A stretch of 64,000 bases of DNA from Morganella morganii. GTDB taxonomy: Bacteria > Pseudomonadota > Gammaproteobacteria > Enterobacterales > Enterobacteriaceae. The notes under the pieces were generated by a model that saw nothing but the letters and a program-made list of their open reading frames with translations, searched no databases and was not told the DNA's origin. The stretch is taken from NCBI RefSeq assembly GCF_003996855.1, contig NZ_NRQY01000001.1:342274-406273 (forward strand). Direction: 5' to 3'. Position numbers and translations under genes: made by a program. Positions 50,468 through 60,500 of this stretch are shown here, one piece after another (position 1 is the first letter of the stretch; each line of letters begins with the position of its first letter).

Positions 50468-51049
50468 ATGAAACGTCTTTTATGTGTGATTGCCTCTGTC
50501 TGGCTGCTGGCCGGATGTCCTTCTGTGGCACCGGTAACACCTCCGGCACCGGTGGATACGGTAACACCTCCGCCTGCGGATACCACGCCGCCGCTGCCGC
50601 CGTCAGATACGGTACCGGTTCCGCCGAAAATGAAAAAAATCGAATGGGAACAGCGTATTACGCCACTGGTTAATCAGATGGTGCACAGTGACGGTGTGAA
50701 TCAGGGCAGCACTCTGCTGGTCAATAAAGTTGGTAATAAGACCAACAGCAGCCTGCAAACCAGTGCCGCGACCGGCGCACTGATGAATACCATCGGAAAA
50801 ACCGGGGTGCTGAATGTGATCCCGGCCGGTGCGGTCAGCAGTGCCATGTCTGTCCTCGGTATGGGAGATAACGACACACTGACCCTGCGCAGCAAAGCTA
50901 TTGGCCTGGCACGTTATCTGAATGCCGAATATGTGCTTTACAGTGTGGTGACCGGCACCCGCGATGCCCGTCAGATGGAGATGCAGCTGATGTCTGTCAG
51001 CAGCGGTGAAATCATCTGGTCCGGTAAGGGCGCGGTGCTTGAGCAGTAA
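50468..51049 (+). CDS. lpoB: Outer-membrane lipoprotein LpoB, activator of PBP1b
   Basis: 193 residues from ATG 50468. Lipobox LLAGC, then a Pro/Thr-rich flexible linker of about 40 residues (PVTPPAPVDTVTPPP...), then the globular LpoB domain (WEQRITPLVNQMV... ARYLNAEYVLYSVVTGT). LpoB reaches through the peptidoglycan to stimulate PBP1b. The ycfL gene that lies before lpoB in E. coli is absent. Overlaps the next gene. Confidence 0.93.
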   Translation: MKRLLCVIASVWLLAGCPSVAPVTPPAPVDTVTPPPADTTPPLPPSDTVPVPPKMKKIEWEQRITPLVNQMVHSDGVNQGSTLLVNKVGNKTNSSLQTSAATGALMNTIGKTGVLNVIPAGAVSSAMSVLGMGDNDTLTLRSKAIGLARYLNAEYVLYSVVTGTRDARQMEMQLMSVSSGEIIWSGKGAVLEQ

Positions 51050-51881
51050 CAGCGCGTTACTGTTATGTCTCGCTGAACACTTTCCCGCACTGCCTGCCGG
51101 CGGCTGGATAATCCGTCCGCTGAACGGACTGACGCGGGAAAGTGTCAGTATTGAACAAAAGGATGTATTTCTGATTGGCAGAGCGCAGACGGCACACAGT
51201 GCGGATATCGGTGTCAGCCGTCAGAAAGAGGCGCGTATCCTGCACCGGCTGCGTGACAGCGGCCTTGTCCCGGGTGTGGCCGGGTTCAGCCACGGCTGGC
51301 TGCTTTTGTACCGGGTGGCGGGTGAAACACTGCCGCCGGAACGGATGCAGCAACCGGACTTTATGCCGCAGCTGGCAGCGCTGGTCAGCCGTTTGCATAA
51401 CCAGCCGCCGTCCGGCTACCGTCTGCCGCTCAAAGCGCAGGCGGACAGGCATTTTCATCTGACGGATAAACGCCGCCGTACACCTCAGCTGCTGCGTATT
51501 CATCGCCGGTTTATGCGTGAAGCGGAACCGCAGCCGCTGAAACTCGCCCCTGTACATATGGATATTCACCCCGGTAATATTGTGACATCGGCGGGGAATC
51601 TGCATCTGATTGACTGGGAATACGCCGCTGACACGGATATCGGCCTCTCTCTCGCCACACTTTTTCGTGCCAATCACTGGTCATTGACGTTAATTCACAC
51701 TTTTCTGCGTTATTATTCTGCTTATCACTGTCCGCAGCGCGTACTGGTGCAGACCTGCCGCTGGCAGGCTCGGGCAGATTATATGATGGTTATGTGGTTT
51801 GAGAGCCGCTGGGGACAAACCGGCGACCCGCAGTTTCTGCAATACCCGGCCGCGCTGAAAGCTGCCGCCGGGCTCAGGTAA
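51039..51881 (+). CDS. thiK: Thiamine kinase ThiK (YcfN)
   Basis: Kinase-fold (APH/choline kinase type) protein with APVHMDIHPGNIV (catalytic loop) and LHLIDWEYA (metal-binding). Phosphorylates salvaged thiamine to thiamine monophosphate. The start is uncertain: a TTG at 51039 with TAAGGG upstream gives 280 residues close to the E. coli 274; a GTG at 51006 is the alternative. Either way it overlaps lpoB. Confidence 0.85.
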   Translation: MSSNSALLLCLAEHFPALPAGGWIIRPLNGLTRESVSIEQKDVFLIGRAQTAHSADIGVSRQKEARILHRLRDSGLVPGVAGFSHGWLLLYRVAGETLPPERMQQPDFMPQLAALVSRLHNQPPSGYRLPLKAQADRHFHLTDKRRRTPQLLRIHRRFMREAEPQPLKLAPVHMDIHPGNIVTSAGNLHLIDWEYAADTDIGLSLATLFRANHWSLTLIHTFLRYYSAYHCPQRVLVQTCRWQARADYMMVMWFESRWGQTGDPQFLQYPAALKAAAGLR

Positions 51882-51899
51882 ATATAACGAGGTGTCACC

Positions 51900-52922
51900 A
51901 TGGGTCCTGTAATGTTAGATGTTGAAGGGTATGAGCTGGACAGCGAAGAGCGTGAAATTCTGCGCCGCCCTTCAGTCGGGGGAGTGATTCTTTTTACCCG
52001 TAATTTTCATGACACGGCACAGCTGCGTGAACTGACGCGGCAGATCCGTGAAGCCACCCGCGACAACCGTGTGGTGATTGCGGTGGATCAGGAAGGCGGG
52101 CGTGTTCAGCGGTTTAAAGACGGATTTACCCGTCTGCCGGCGGCGCAATCTTTTGCGCAGCTGAATGACCTGCTCACCGGCTCTGCGATGGCAGAAGAAG
52201 CGGGCTGGCTGATGGCGGCGGAAATGATCGCCATGGATATTGATATCAGTTTTGCACCGGTGCTGGATCTGGGACACGGCAGTGCGGCTATCGGCTCGCG
52301 CGCTTTCCATGAGGATGGTGATATTGCGGCACAGATGGCGGAACGCTTCGTGCGCGGTATGCGCAGCGCCGGGATGCCGAGCACCGGTAAACACTTCCCG
52401 GGACACGGCGCGGTCAGTGCGGACTCCCATAAAGAAACACCGCGTGATGAGCGCGACCCGGCGCTGATCCGCGGCAAAGACATGGCAATTTTCCGTGAGT
52501 TTATCCAGCGCGGCCTGCTCGATGCTGTGATGCCCGCACATGTGATTTACACGCAGATTGATGATCGTCCGGCCAGCGGCTCGTCCTACTGGCTGAAATC
52601 TGTGCTGCGCCAGCAGCTCGGGTTTGACGGGGTGATTTTCTCGGATGATCTGTCAATGGAAGGGGCGGCGGTGATGGGCGGCTATGCCGAACGCGGTCAG
52701 GCATCACTGGATGCGGGCTGCGATATGATCCTGGTTTGTAATAACCGCAAAGGCGCTGTGACTATCCTTGATAATTTGCCTGTTATCACGGCACAACGTA
52801 TTGATAAGTTGTATCATCGGGGTAAAGGTTATGAGCTGGCTGAATTGCAGCGCAGTGAGCGCTGGCAGCAGGCAAACAAAACCCTATCCGTATTACACGA
52901 AAAATGGCAGGAGCGAGCATGA
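51900..52922 (+). CDS. nagZ: Beta-N-acetylhexosaminidase NagZ
   Basis: 340 residues (E. coli 341), GH3. Signature [21 protein letters not shown] includes the catalytic His loop; nucleophile Asp in [12 protein letters not shown]. Removes GlcNAc from anhydro-muropeptides in the cytoplasm for cell-wall recycling, producing the ligands that induce AmpR-type beta-lactamases. Stop overlaps the ycfP ATG. Confidence 0.96.
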   Translation: MGPVMLDVEGYELDSEEREILRRPSVGGVILFTRNFHDTAQLRELTRQIREATRDNRVVIAVDQEGGRVQRFKDGFTRLPAAQSFAQLNDLLTGSAMAEEAGWLMAAEMIAMDIDISFAPVLDLGHGSAAIGSRAFHEDGDIAAQMAERFVRGMRSAGMPSTGKHFPGHGAVSADSHKETPRDERDPALIRGKDMAIFREFIQRGLLDAVMPAHVIYTQIDDRPASGSSYWLKSVLRQQLGFDGVIFSDDLSMEGAAVMGGYAERGQASLDAGCDMILVCNNRKGAVTILDNLPVITAQRIDKLYHRGKGYELAELQRSERWQQANKTLSVLHEKWQERA

Positions 52923-53467
52923 TTATTTATCTTCATGGATTTGATTCAACCAGCCCGGGCAATCATGAAAAAGTGATGCAACTGAAATTTGCGGACCCGG
53001 ATGTCCGTTTTATCAGCTACAGCACACTGCATCCGCGTTATGACATGAAATATCTGCTGACCGAAGTGGATAAAGCGGTAAAACAGAGCGAAGGTCCGGC
53101 CATTGTTCTGGGCGTGGGGCTGGGGGGCTTCTGGGCTGAACGTGTCGGCTATCTGTGCGGAATTCGTCAGGTGATGGTGAACCCGAACCTGTTTCCGTAT
53201 GAAAATATGGAAGGCAAAATCGACCGCCCAGAAGAGTATCTGGATATCATGACCAAGTGTATCTCGGATTTCCGCGAACTGAACCGGCAGAACTGCTTGG
53301 TGCTGCTGTCCCGTAATGACGAAGCACTGGATAACCAGCGTGCGCATGACACTCTGTCACCGTATTATCAGGTTATCTGGGATGAGGAGCAGGCTCATAA
53401 ATTTAAGGATCTCTCCCGTCATTTACAGGAAATCAAAGGGTTTAAAACACCGTTTAAAAAAGCCTGA
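52919..53467 (+). CDS. ycfP: YcfP, small alpha/beta-hydrolase-like protein
   Basis: 182 residues from the ATGA overlap at 52919 ([19 protein letters not shown]). The HGFDS start and [20 protein letters not shown] (degenerate GxSxG as GVGLG) give the UPF0227 family. The Ser nucleophile position is Gly here, so esterase activity is doubtful. Function unknown. Followed by a strong terminator. Confidence 0.92.
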   Translation: MIIYLHGFDSTSPGNHEKVMQLKFADPDVRFISYSTLHPRYDMKYLLTEVDKAVKQSEGPAIVLGVGLGGFWAERVGYLCGIRQVMVNPNLFPYENMEGKIDRPEEYLDIMTKCISDFRELNRQNCLVLLSRNDEALDNQRAHDTLSPYYQVIWDEEQAHKFKDLSRHLQEIKGFKTPFKKA

Positions 53468-53487
53468 TACACACTGCTGCCCTTTGT

Positions 53488-53523
53488 AAAAATACCGCGC
53501 CCGCTGAAGGCGCGGTATTTTTT
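53488..53523 (+). terminator. Terminator after ycfP
   Basis: A long stem AAAATACCGCGCC / GGCGCGGTATTTT, loop CGCTGAA, and T tail. Confidence 0.93.
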
Positions 53524-53773
53524 ATGTCTCAACTGAAGCGATTCCTGTCTCAAAACTGTCTTTCCTGTGATGTTTCTTTTACGTATCTCTCCGGTCATTG
53601 CGTTATATCAATAACTTTCTGTTGCTGAATCAGCAAGATAACAGTCTTTTTTCATCGTGGATTGTGAAAAGTTAATCCGGTGATTAAATAAAGCATCACA
53701 GGTAAACAAAAAGTAAAATATTATTGTTAACTTTAAAATAATGTTTGCATTTTTCTGCCGGATTACCCAAAAT

Positions 53774-53787
53774 TTGATTATAATCAA
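53774..53787 (+). promoter_or_regulatory. FNR box of ndh
   Basis: TTGATTATAATCAA is an exact match to the FNR consensus TTGAT-N4-ATCAA. E. coli ndh is repressed by FNR without oxygen, so the site and its place fit. Confidence 0.85.
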
Positions 53788-53788
53788 A

Positions 53789-53804
53789 TATGGTATGACC
53801 AAAT
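53789..53804 (+). promoter_or_regulatory. PdhR-like box of ndh
   Basis: TGGTATGACCA matches the PdhR core TGGTnnGACCA and lies two bases after the FNR box. PdhR represses ndh in E. coli and releases it with pyruvate. Confidence 0.6.
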
Positions 53805-53915
53805 TACCTGTTGTGGTATACCATTGTGTGACACGATTCAGTTTTGTCTGATGTTATCTCACTGTTTTTCCTGAAGAGCCCAGAGATAACGTTAGATTAT
53901 TTTTCAGAGGATGTT

Positions 53916-55220
53916 ATGACTACACCGAATACGAAGATTGTGATTATCGGCGGTGGCGCAGGCGGGCTGGAACTGGCAACGCAACTCGGCCACAAACTGG
54001 GTAAGAAGAAAAAAGCGGAAATCACTCTGGTCGATCGCAACAGCAGCCACCTGTGGAAACCGCTGTTACACGAAGTGGCGACCGGTTCTCTGGATGACGG
54101 CGTGGATGCCCTGAGCTACCTGGCACATGCCCGCAATCACTATTTCAGTTTCCAGCTGGGTTCCATGACCGGACTGGATCGCGACAGCAAAAATATCACC
54201 CTGGCGGAAATCCGTGATAACAATGGCGACCTGCTGGTGCCGGAACGTAATCTGGATTATGACATCCTGGTGATGGCACTGGGCAGTACTTCCAATGATT
54301 TCGGGACACCGGGGATCAAAGAAAACTGTATCTTCCTCGACAGTCCGTCACAGGCAAAACGTTTCCATAATGAGATGCTGAACCTGTTCCTGAAATATTC
54401 CGCCAGCCACGGCGAAGGCGAAAAAGTGAATATTGCTATTGTCGGCGGCGGCGCGACCGGGGTGGAATTGTCGGCAGAGCTGTATAACGCCGTTGAGCAG
54501 CTCCACAGCTACGGTTTTAAAGGCCTGAACACAGATGCACTGAATGTGACGCTGGTGGAGGCGGGGGAGCGCATCCTGCCCGCACTGCCGCCGAAGATTG
54601 CCGGTGCCGCACATCAGGAACTGAGCAAGCTGGGCGTACGGGTCATGACACAGACTATGGTGACCAGCGCCGATGAATCCGGTCTGAATACCAAAGACGG
54701 TGAGCATATCACTGCAAGTCTGATGGTCTGGGCAGCCGGTATCAAGGCCCCGGATTTCCTGAAAGAGATTGGCGGGCTGGAAACCAACCGTATCAATCAG
54801 CTGATGGTCAAACCAACTCTCCAGACTACCCGTGATGATGCGATTTTTGCTATCGGTGACTGCTCATCCTGCCCGAAAAAAGAGGGCGGATTTGTTCCGC
54901 CGCGTGCGCAGTCAGCACACCAGATGGCTACCCGTTGTTATCACAACATCCTTGCAGTGCTCAATGATAAGCCGCTGAAGGATTATGTGTTTAAAGATCA
55001 TGGCTCGCTGGTCTCGCTTTCCCGTTTCAGTACTGTCGGCAGCCTGATGGGAAACCTGATGCGCGGAAATATGATGATTGAAGGGCGGATCGCCCGTGTG
55101 ATGTATATTTCATTGTACCGTATGCACCAGATAGCGCTGCACGGTTATATAAAAACCGGGCTGATGATGCTGGTCGGCGGAATAAACCGGATTATCCGGC
55201 CGCGGCTGAAATTGCATTAA
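53916..55220 (+). CDS. ndh: NADH:quinone oxidoreductase II
   Basis: 434 residues from ATG 53916, the length of E. coli Ndh; a longer in-frame start at 53844 lies in the promoter region. FAD motif [20 protein letters not shown] motif [15 protein letters not shown], and a basic amphipathic C-terminus ([13 protein letters not shown]) for membrane attachment. A single-chain, non-proton-pumping NADH dehydrogenase used under aerobic growth. Confidence 0.96.
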   Translation: MTTPNTKIVIIGGGAGGLELATQLGHKLGKKKKAEITLVDRNSSHLWKPLLHEVATGSLDDGVDALSYLAHARNHYFSFQLGSMTGLDRDSKNITLAEIRDNNGDLLVPERNLDYDILVMALGSTSNDFGTPGIKENCIFLDSPSQAKRFHNEMLNLFLKYSASHGEGEKVNIAIVGGGATGVELSAELYNAVEQLHSYGFKGLNTDALNVTLVEAGERILPALPPKIAGAAHQELSKLGVRVMTQTMVTSADESGLNTKDGEHITASLMVWAAGIKAPDFLKEIGGLETNRINQLMVKPTLQTTRDDAIFAIGDCSSCPKKEGGFVPPRAQSAHQMATRCYHNILAVLNDKPLKDYVFKDHGSLVSLSRFSTVGSLMGNLMRGNMMIEGRIARVMYISLYRMHQIALHGYIKTGLMMLVGGINRIIRPRLKLH

Positions 55221-55233
55221 TTTGATCTCCGCC

Positions 55234-55262
55234 AAAAATGACGCCTCCGAGCGTCATTTTTC
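55234..55262 (+). terminator. Terminator after ndh
   Basis: AAAAATGACGC / GCGTCATTTTT stem with loop CTCCGA and T tail. Confidence 0.9.
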
Positions 55263-55569
55263 ATAATAAGAAACCCTGCAATAAACAAGGAAATACATAT
55301 TGCAAAAAATTGATACAGAATAAAAAATGCATTATTAAACAGAGGCTCAGTATCATCACTAACAGATAATTCCGGTGGTAATGAACAAAATAAGGCAGAT
55401 ACTGCTCTTTATTAAAGAATATTGATCGTTGTCAGTACACAGATAGTCAAGTTGAATTAATAAATCACAGGGACGAGATTTTATTTCATTATTATTTAGC
55501 CTTTATTTAGCGGCACAACAGGAATAGTGCACGACAGATAAATAGCTGAAAAATAAACCCGTTGTGCGA
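55263..55569. other. AT-rich spacer between ndh and umoD
   Basis: About 300 bases, very AT-rich, no ORF or RNA structure that I can support. Confidence 0.5.
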
Positions 55570-55610
55570 TAGGAATAATCCTAATTATTACCGTTGGATA
55601 TTTATATAAT
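55570..55610 (+). promoter_or_regulatory. Predicted umoD promoter with RcsAB-like box
   Basis: TAGGAATAATCCTA at 55570-55583 is palindromic and differs from the RcsAB consensus TAAGAATATTCCTA at two positions. A perfect -10 TATAAT stands at 55605-55610; the -35 region (about 55582-55587) is poor and abuts the box, the usual arrangement of Rcs-activated promoters. A start of transcription seven bases after the -10 would fall on the umoD ATG. Confidence 0.5.
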
Positions 55611-55616
55611 TTGACA

Positions 55617-56105
55617 ATGAATAAAACCGAATGGAAACCATTATCACGAATAACCCTCAGAGGGCTTGTACTTCTTTTTGTTATTTTTGCGGTGATTATT
55701 TCCTATGCTGTGATAAAAAATAAACGTCCTGCTGTTGCTGAGGTTCTTTCATCCGAACCTATCATGGCGACAGTACCGGTGCGCCACGAATACTGTGACC
55801 TGACAACCATACCCGGCCCGTATAAACGGGAGCTCCTGGATATCGTCCACCCGACGGAACAGGTCTGTACCCCGTATCTGCTGTATGAAACACTGCTGCA
55901 CGAACCGAAAGTGTACGGCGGCCCAACATACCGTTCCTGCACCACGGCGTACACCTATGAGCAGCGGGTTGTCGGTTACGATGTGGTCTATAAAATTAAC
56001 GATACTGTGGGTAAGGTCAGAATCAATTATAATCCCGGTGATGCCATGCCGGTGGATAACACCGGGCGGCTGATCATTTTACCCGGACTGAATAATGTAA
56101 AATAA
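55617..56105 (+). CDS. umoD: UmoD/YcfJ-like membrane protein
   Basis: 162 residues from ATG 55617 (MNKTEWKPLSRITLRG). One N-terminal membrane segment (VLLFVIFAVIISYAVI), then a periplasmic part with three Cys and the YcfJ-type end ERVVGYDVVYKINDTVGKVRINYNPG. E. coli YcfJ also follows ndh. The Gly-rich middle of YcfJ is missing, as in Proteus UmoD, an activator of the flhDC swarming master operon. No ribosome site is seen before the ATG; a TTG two codons earlier is in frame. Confidence 0.8.
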   Translation: MNKTEWKPLSRITLRGLVLLFVIFAVIISYAVIKNKRPAVAEVLSSEPIMATVPVRHEYCDLTTIPGPYKRELLDIVHPTEQVCTPYLLYETLLHEPKVYGGPTYRSCTTAYTYEQRVVGYDVVYKINDTVGKVRINYNPGDAMPVDNTGRLIILPGLNNVK

Positions 56106-56119
56106 ATTGCACCGCGGAT

Positions 56120-56157
56120 AAAAAAAGAAAATACCGGTTTATGGTGTAAACCGGTAT
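56120..56157 (-). terminator. Terminator of the aminotransferase gene
   Basis: Perfect 11-bp stem ATACCGGTTTA / TAAACCGGTAT, loop of five; a T-rich tail follows on the minus strand. May also end umoD. Confidence 0.8.
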
Positions 56158-56186
56158 CAGTCAATTTTATTTAATATAACCGGGAA

Positions 56187-57356
56187 TTAAACCCAGCCTT
56201 TCTGACGGAACTGCTTTAATACAGCCACAAATTGCTGCATCTCTTCCGGTGTCCCTAATGTCAGGCGGCTCCAGCCGGTAACCGGCGGAAATTCACGGCC
56301 GACCATAATATGGTTATCTTTCATCCGTTGCTGATAGGTTTTTACATTTCCGTTAACCTTATGGAAGATAAAATTAGCCTGTGATGGTGCATAAGGCAGA
56401 TTTAATTCTTTCAGTGCGGCAATCACAATTTCCCGTGATACATCGGCTGAATGGCGGCTGTAATCAATAAACGGTTTATCATTCAGGGATGCCAGCGCAG
56501 AAACGGCACCTGCTATATTAGTATTATCGATAGAATTGAAGTTATTTATCTTTTCTGTTACTGCCGGCACGGAAATACCGTAACCGACACGAAGTCCCGC
56601 CAGAGCAAATATTTTTGAGAATGTCCGGGTGACAATAATATTCGGTTTTCCGGCAGACACCCATTCAACCGCACTTTTAAATTGCGGATCAGAAACAAAT
56701 TCTGCATAGGCTTCATCAATAATAAAATTCTGCTGCGGCGGAGCCTGATTAACCCACTGCGCGAGCTGTGAGGCCGGGGTGATCATGGCCGTCGGGTTAT
56801 TCGGGTTACAGATATAGATAACGGAGTGACCGTCAAAGTTATCCGCAATCGTCTGCATGGCAGCGAGGTCGAAAGAGAGATCGGCTTTCAGCGGGACTTT
56901 GACAATATTCACACCCAGCGGCTCAGCATACAGTTCGGCATAATTAAATGTCGGGTCCGGAACAATCAGCTGTACCGGCTGCTGTTTTTTCTGTGCCTCA
57001 GCCACCAGCATCTGCACTGCGGCCTGAATGGTTTCTGATGACCCATTTCCGGGGCTGATGTGCTCTGGTGTCAGTGAGAAATGCACGGCGATTTGTTCAA
57101 TCAGCGCTTCGCGGGCAGCATCCGGATAACGGAACGCGCCGGGAAGTGAATTAATAATCGCCTGGCGGGCTTTCGGTGACATCCCCAAAGAATTTTCATT
57201 GAAGTTCAGCAGCAGTGGATTTTCTGCACTGAGCGGAGCGGCTTTAACAGCGGGAGAAACAGTATCAGTGGCGGCCCGACCGGTACTGACCAGAGAAGCG
57301 GCAGTTAACCCGCCGAGTGCGATCCCTGTTGATTTAAGAAACGAACGACGATCCAT
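56187..57356 (-). CDS. Tat-exported PLP-dependent aminotransferase (HisC-like)
   Basis: 389 residues. The N-terminus MDRRSFLKSTGIALGGLTAA is a textbook twin-arginine signal (RRSFLK) ending near GRAA. The rest is a class I/II aminotransferase: NFNENSLGMSP, GNGSSETIQAAVQ, NPNNPTAM, DEAYAEF, and PLP Lys in TRTFSKIFALAGLRVGYG. It resembles histidinol-phosphate aminotransferases, but export in folded form with bound PLP means it should work in the periplasm, so histidine synthesis is unlikely. Substrate unknown. Monocistronic between umoD and mfd, where E. coli has other genes. Confidence 0.85.
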   Translation of the reverse strand: MDRRSFLKSTGIALGGLTAASLVSTGRAATDTVSPAVKAAPLSAENPLLLNFNENSLGMSPKARQAIINSLPGAFRYPDAAREALIEQIAVHFSLTPEHISPGNGSSETIQAAVQMLVAEAQKKQQPVQLIVPDPTFNYAELYAEPLGVNIVKVPLKADLSFDLAAMQTIADNFDGHSVIYICNPNNPTAMITPASQLAQWVNQAPPQQNFIIDEAYAEFVSDPQFKSAVEWVSAGKPNIIVTRTFSKIFALAGLRVGYGISVPAVTEKINNFNSIDNTNIAGAVSALASLNDKPFIDYSRHSADVSREIVIAALKELNLPYAPSQANFIFHKVNGNVKTYQQRMKDNHIMVGREFPPVTGWSRLTLGTPEEMQQFVAVLKQFRQKGWV

Positions 57357-57515
57357 AGTATTTACCCTGTTGTTGTCATTATATTTTGGTAAATACTAAC
57401 CGAATTAATAATCGCCTTGCAAATTAATATTCATAATAAATGGGTTTTTATTCACTATCGGCGCCAATCAAAGCCGGCGCCTGATAGTGCAGGTGTTGCG
57501 GGTTATCCCGGACGG

Positions 57516-60500
57516 TTATGCCGGATGAGCGGCAAAGGCGGTCAGTAAATCCGCGACAAACTCAATACGTTTGGTGCGATCGGTCAGGTCACAGATAAAC
57601 TTCAGTTTTGACGGGCCGTCCAGCCGGTACTGTTTCGGATTGTTTTGCAGCAGCCCGATAAGGTAAGCAGGATCGACATGGTTTTTCTCACTGAACTCGA
57701 TAAAACCGCCTTTCTCCTGTGCTTCAATCCGGCGTATCCCGAGTTGCTGCGCCTGTAAGCGCAAACCGGCAGCCGCCAGCAGGTGTCGTCCGGCATCCGG
57801 CAGCAGACCGAAACGGTCAATCAGCTTAATCTTCAGTTCTGTCAGTTCGGTATCGCTGCGTGCGCTGGCAATCCGCTTGTAGAAGGAGAGGCGCATACTG
57901 ACATCCGGCAGATAATCTTCCGGCAGCAGGGCTGGCATGCGCAGCTCCACTTCGGTCTGGTTTTGGGTGAGATCTTCGAGTGACGGCTCTTTGCCGCTTT
58001 TCAGGGAATCGACAGCACTTTCCAGCATCTCCATATAGAGTGTGAAGCCGATGCTGGCCATCTGGCCGCTCTGATCATCACCCAGCAGCTCACCGGCGCC
58101 GCGGATTTCCAGGTCGTGTGTGGCGAGCGCAAACCCGGCCCCGAGATCTTCCAGCGAGGCGATAGCTTCCAGACGTTTATGAGCATCGGTGGTCATCGCT
58201 TTCGGATGCGGTGTCAGCAGGTAGGCATAGGCCTGATGGTGTGAACGCCCGACACGGCCGCGCAGCTGATGCAGCTGCGCCAGTCCGAAATGGTCTGCCC
58301 GTTCGATGATAATGGTGTTGGCGCTGGGAATGTCAATGCCGGTTTCAATAATCGTGGTGCATACCAGCACATTAAAACGCTGATGGTGGAAATCAGTCAT
58401 CACCCGTTCCAGTTCACGCTCACGCATCTGTCCGTGCCCGGTGGCCACACGGGCTTCCGGCACCAGTTCTGCAATGCGGTCTCGGGCTTTTTCGATATTT
58501 TCCACATCATTGTAGAGATAATAGACCTGGCCTCCGCGCAGTACCTCACGCAGAATCGCCTCCCGCACCACCAGTTCATCATACTGACGGACAAAGGTTT
58601 TCACCGCCAGCCGTCTTGCCGGTGGTGTGGCGATAATGGAAAGGTCACGCATGCCGCTCATCGCCATATTCAGGGTACGCGGGATCGGGGTGGCGGTAAG
58701 TGTCAGGATATCCACATTGGCACGCATTGCTTTGATGCGCTCTTTATGGCGGACACCAAAACGGTGCTCTTCATCCACCACCAGCAGGCCGAGATCATGC
58801 CAGTGTACATCACTCTGCAACAGCTTGTGCGTGCCGATAATGATATCCACCTTGCCCTCTCTGGTATCATCCAGCACCTGTTGCTGCTCTTTGGCGCTGC
58901 GGAAACGGGAAAGAACCTCAATTCTCACCGGCCAGTTGGCGAAACGGTCACGGAAGTTATCATAATGCTGCTGCGCCAGCAGGGTGGTCGGCACCAGTAC
59001 GGCAACCTGCTTATGGTTATTGACGGCGAGGAACGCCGCCCGCATCGCAACCTCGGTTTTACCGAAACCGACATCGCCGCACACCAGTCTGTCCATTGCC
59101 ACCGGCTGACACATATCGCTCAGCACGGCGTTGATAGCCTGTTCCTGATCCGGGGTGGTTTCAAACGGGAAGGACTGACAAAATTCGCGGTATTGTTCGC
59201 GATCATGCTTAAATGCAAAGCTGGGTTTGACGGCCCGCTGTGCATAAATATCCAGTAACTGAGCGGCCACATCGCGGACTTTTTCTGCCGCCTTCTGACG
59301 GGCTTTGCTCCACGCTTCGCCCCCGAGTTTATGCAGCGGTGCACTTTCATCCGCGCCACCGGCATAGCGGCTGATCAGATGCAGAGACGACACCGGTACA
59401 TACAGTTTGTCCTCCCCGGCGTAGGTGAGGATCAGGTACTCCGCTTTGATGCCCCCGGCTTCCAGCGTGGTTAATCCCTGATAGCGGCCGACACCGTGCT
59501 CCAGGTGCACCACCGGCTGGCCGGGGCGCAGTTCCGCGAGGTTGCGGATCAGCGTGTCGGTGTTAATTGTGCGGCGGGTGTCCTGACGGCGGCGCACCAC
59601 GCGCTCACCCAGCATATCGCTTTCGCAGATCAGGACACGCTGACGGTCGTTATCAACAAAACCGTGCTCAGCGGCACCGATCATGACATAAATGCCGGGA
59701 ACCGCGGCATCCGGCAAACTGCGGATTTCCGCCGGTTTGATTTTGATCCGCGCCAGCAGTTCCTGCACACTCTCGCGGCGGCCCTCACTCTCGACAGAGA
59801 AAATCACGGCCGCGTCTGTGCTTTCCAGGAAGCGGCGCAGCGGGTCAAGCGGGGATTTCAGCTGCGGATTGACTTTCAGATCCGGCAGCGCGGTATAACC
59901 GAGGTTGGTATTGGCGGCTTTGCGCGGCAGTTTGTCATTATTCAGCTGCACACGCGGCAGCGTTTTCATCTGCTGATTGAGTTCTTCCGGCGTCAGCCAC
60001 AGTTGTGACGGCGGCAGTAACGGCCGCATCGGATCGACTCCCCGGCTTTCAAAGCGTTGCTGTACATCACGGCGGAAGCGGTCGGCGGATTCCTGCAAAT
60101 CCTGGGTAACCAGCAGCGTGTTGTCCGGCAGATAATTAAATAACGGTACCAGCGGTGCGGTGAAAAACAGCGGCTGCCAGTATTCTATCCCGGCGGGCAG
60201 AGTACCTTTGCTGACCTGCTGATAAATATGTTCCGGATCGCGGCGCACTTCAAAGATTTCCCGCCACTGACTGCGGAACAGCTCAATGGCATCTTTATCC
60301 GTCGGGAATTCATGGGCGGGCAGCAGATTGATTGCGTTAACCTCATCCAGCGTGCGCTGGGTATCGACATCAAAGGTGCGCAGGCTGTCGATTTCATCAT
60401 CAAAGAAATCAATCCGGAACGGCAGTTCGCTGCCCATCGGAAACAGATCCAGTAATGCGCCGCGAATGGCAAACTCGCCGTGCTCCAGCACCTGTTCCAC

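Larger units (their letters stand above)
53524..53915 (+). other. ndh upstream region
   Basis: 392 AT-rich bases without a credible gene. The right half carries an FNR site and a PdhR-like site (given separately) and must hold the ndh promoter. Confidence 0.6.
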
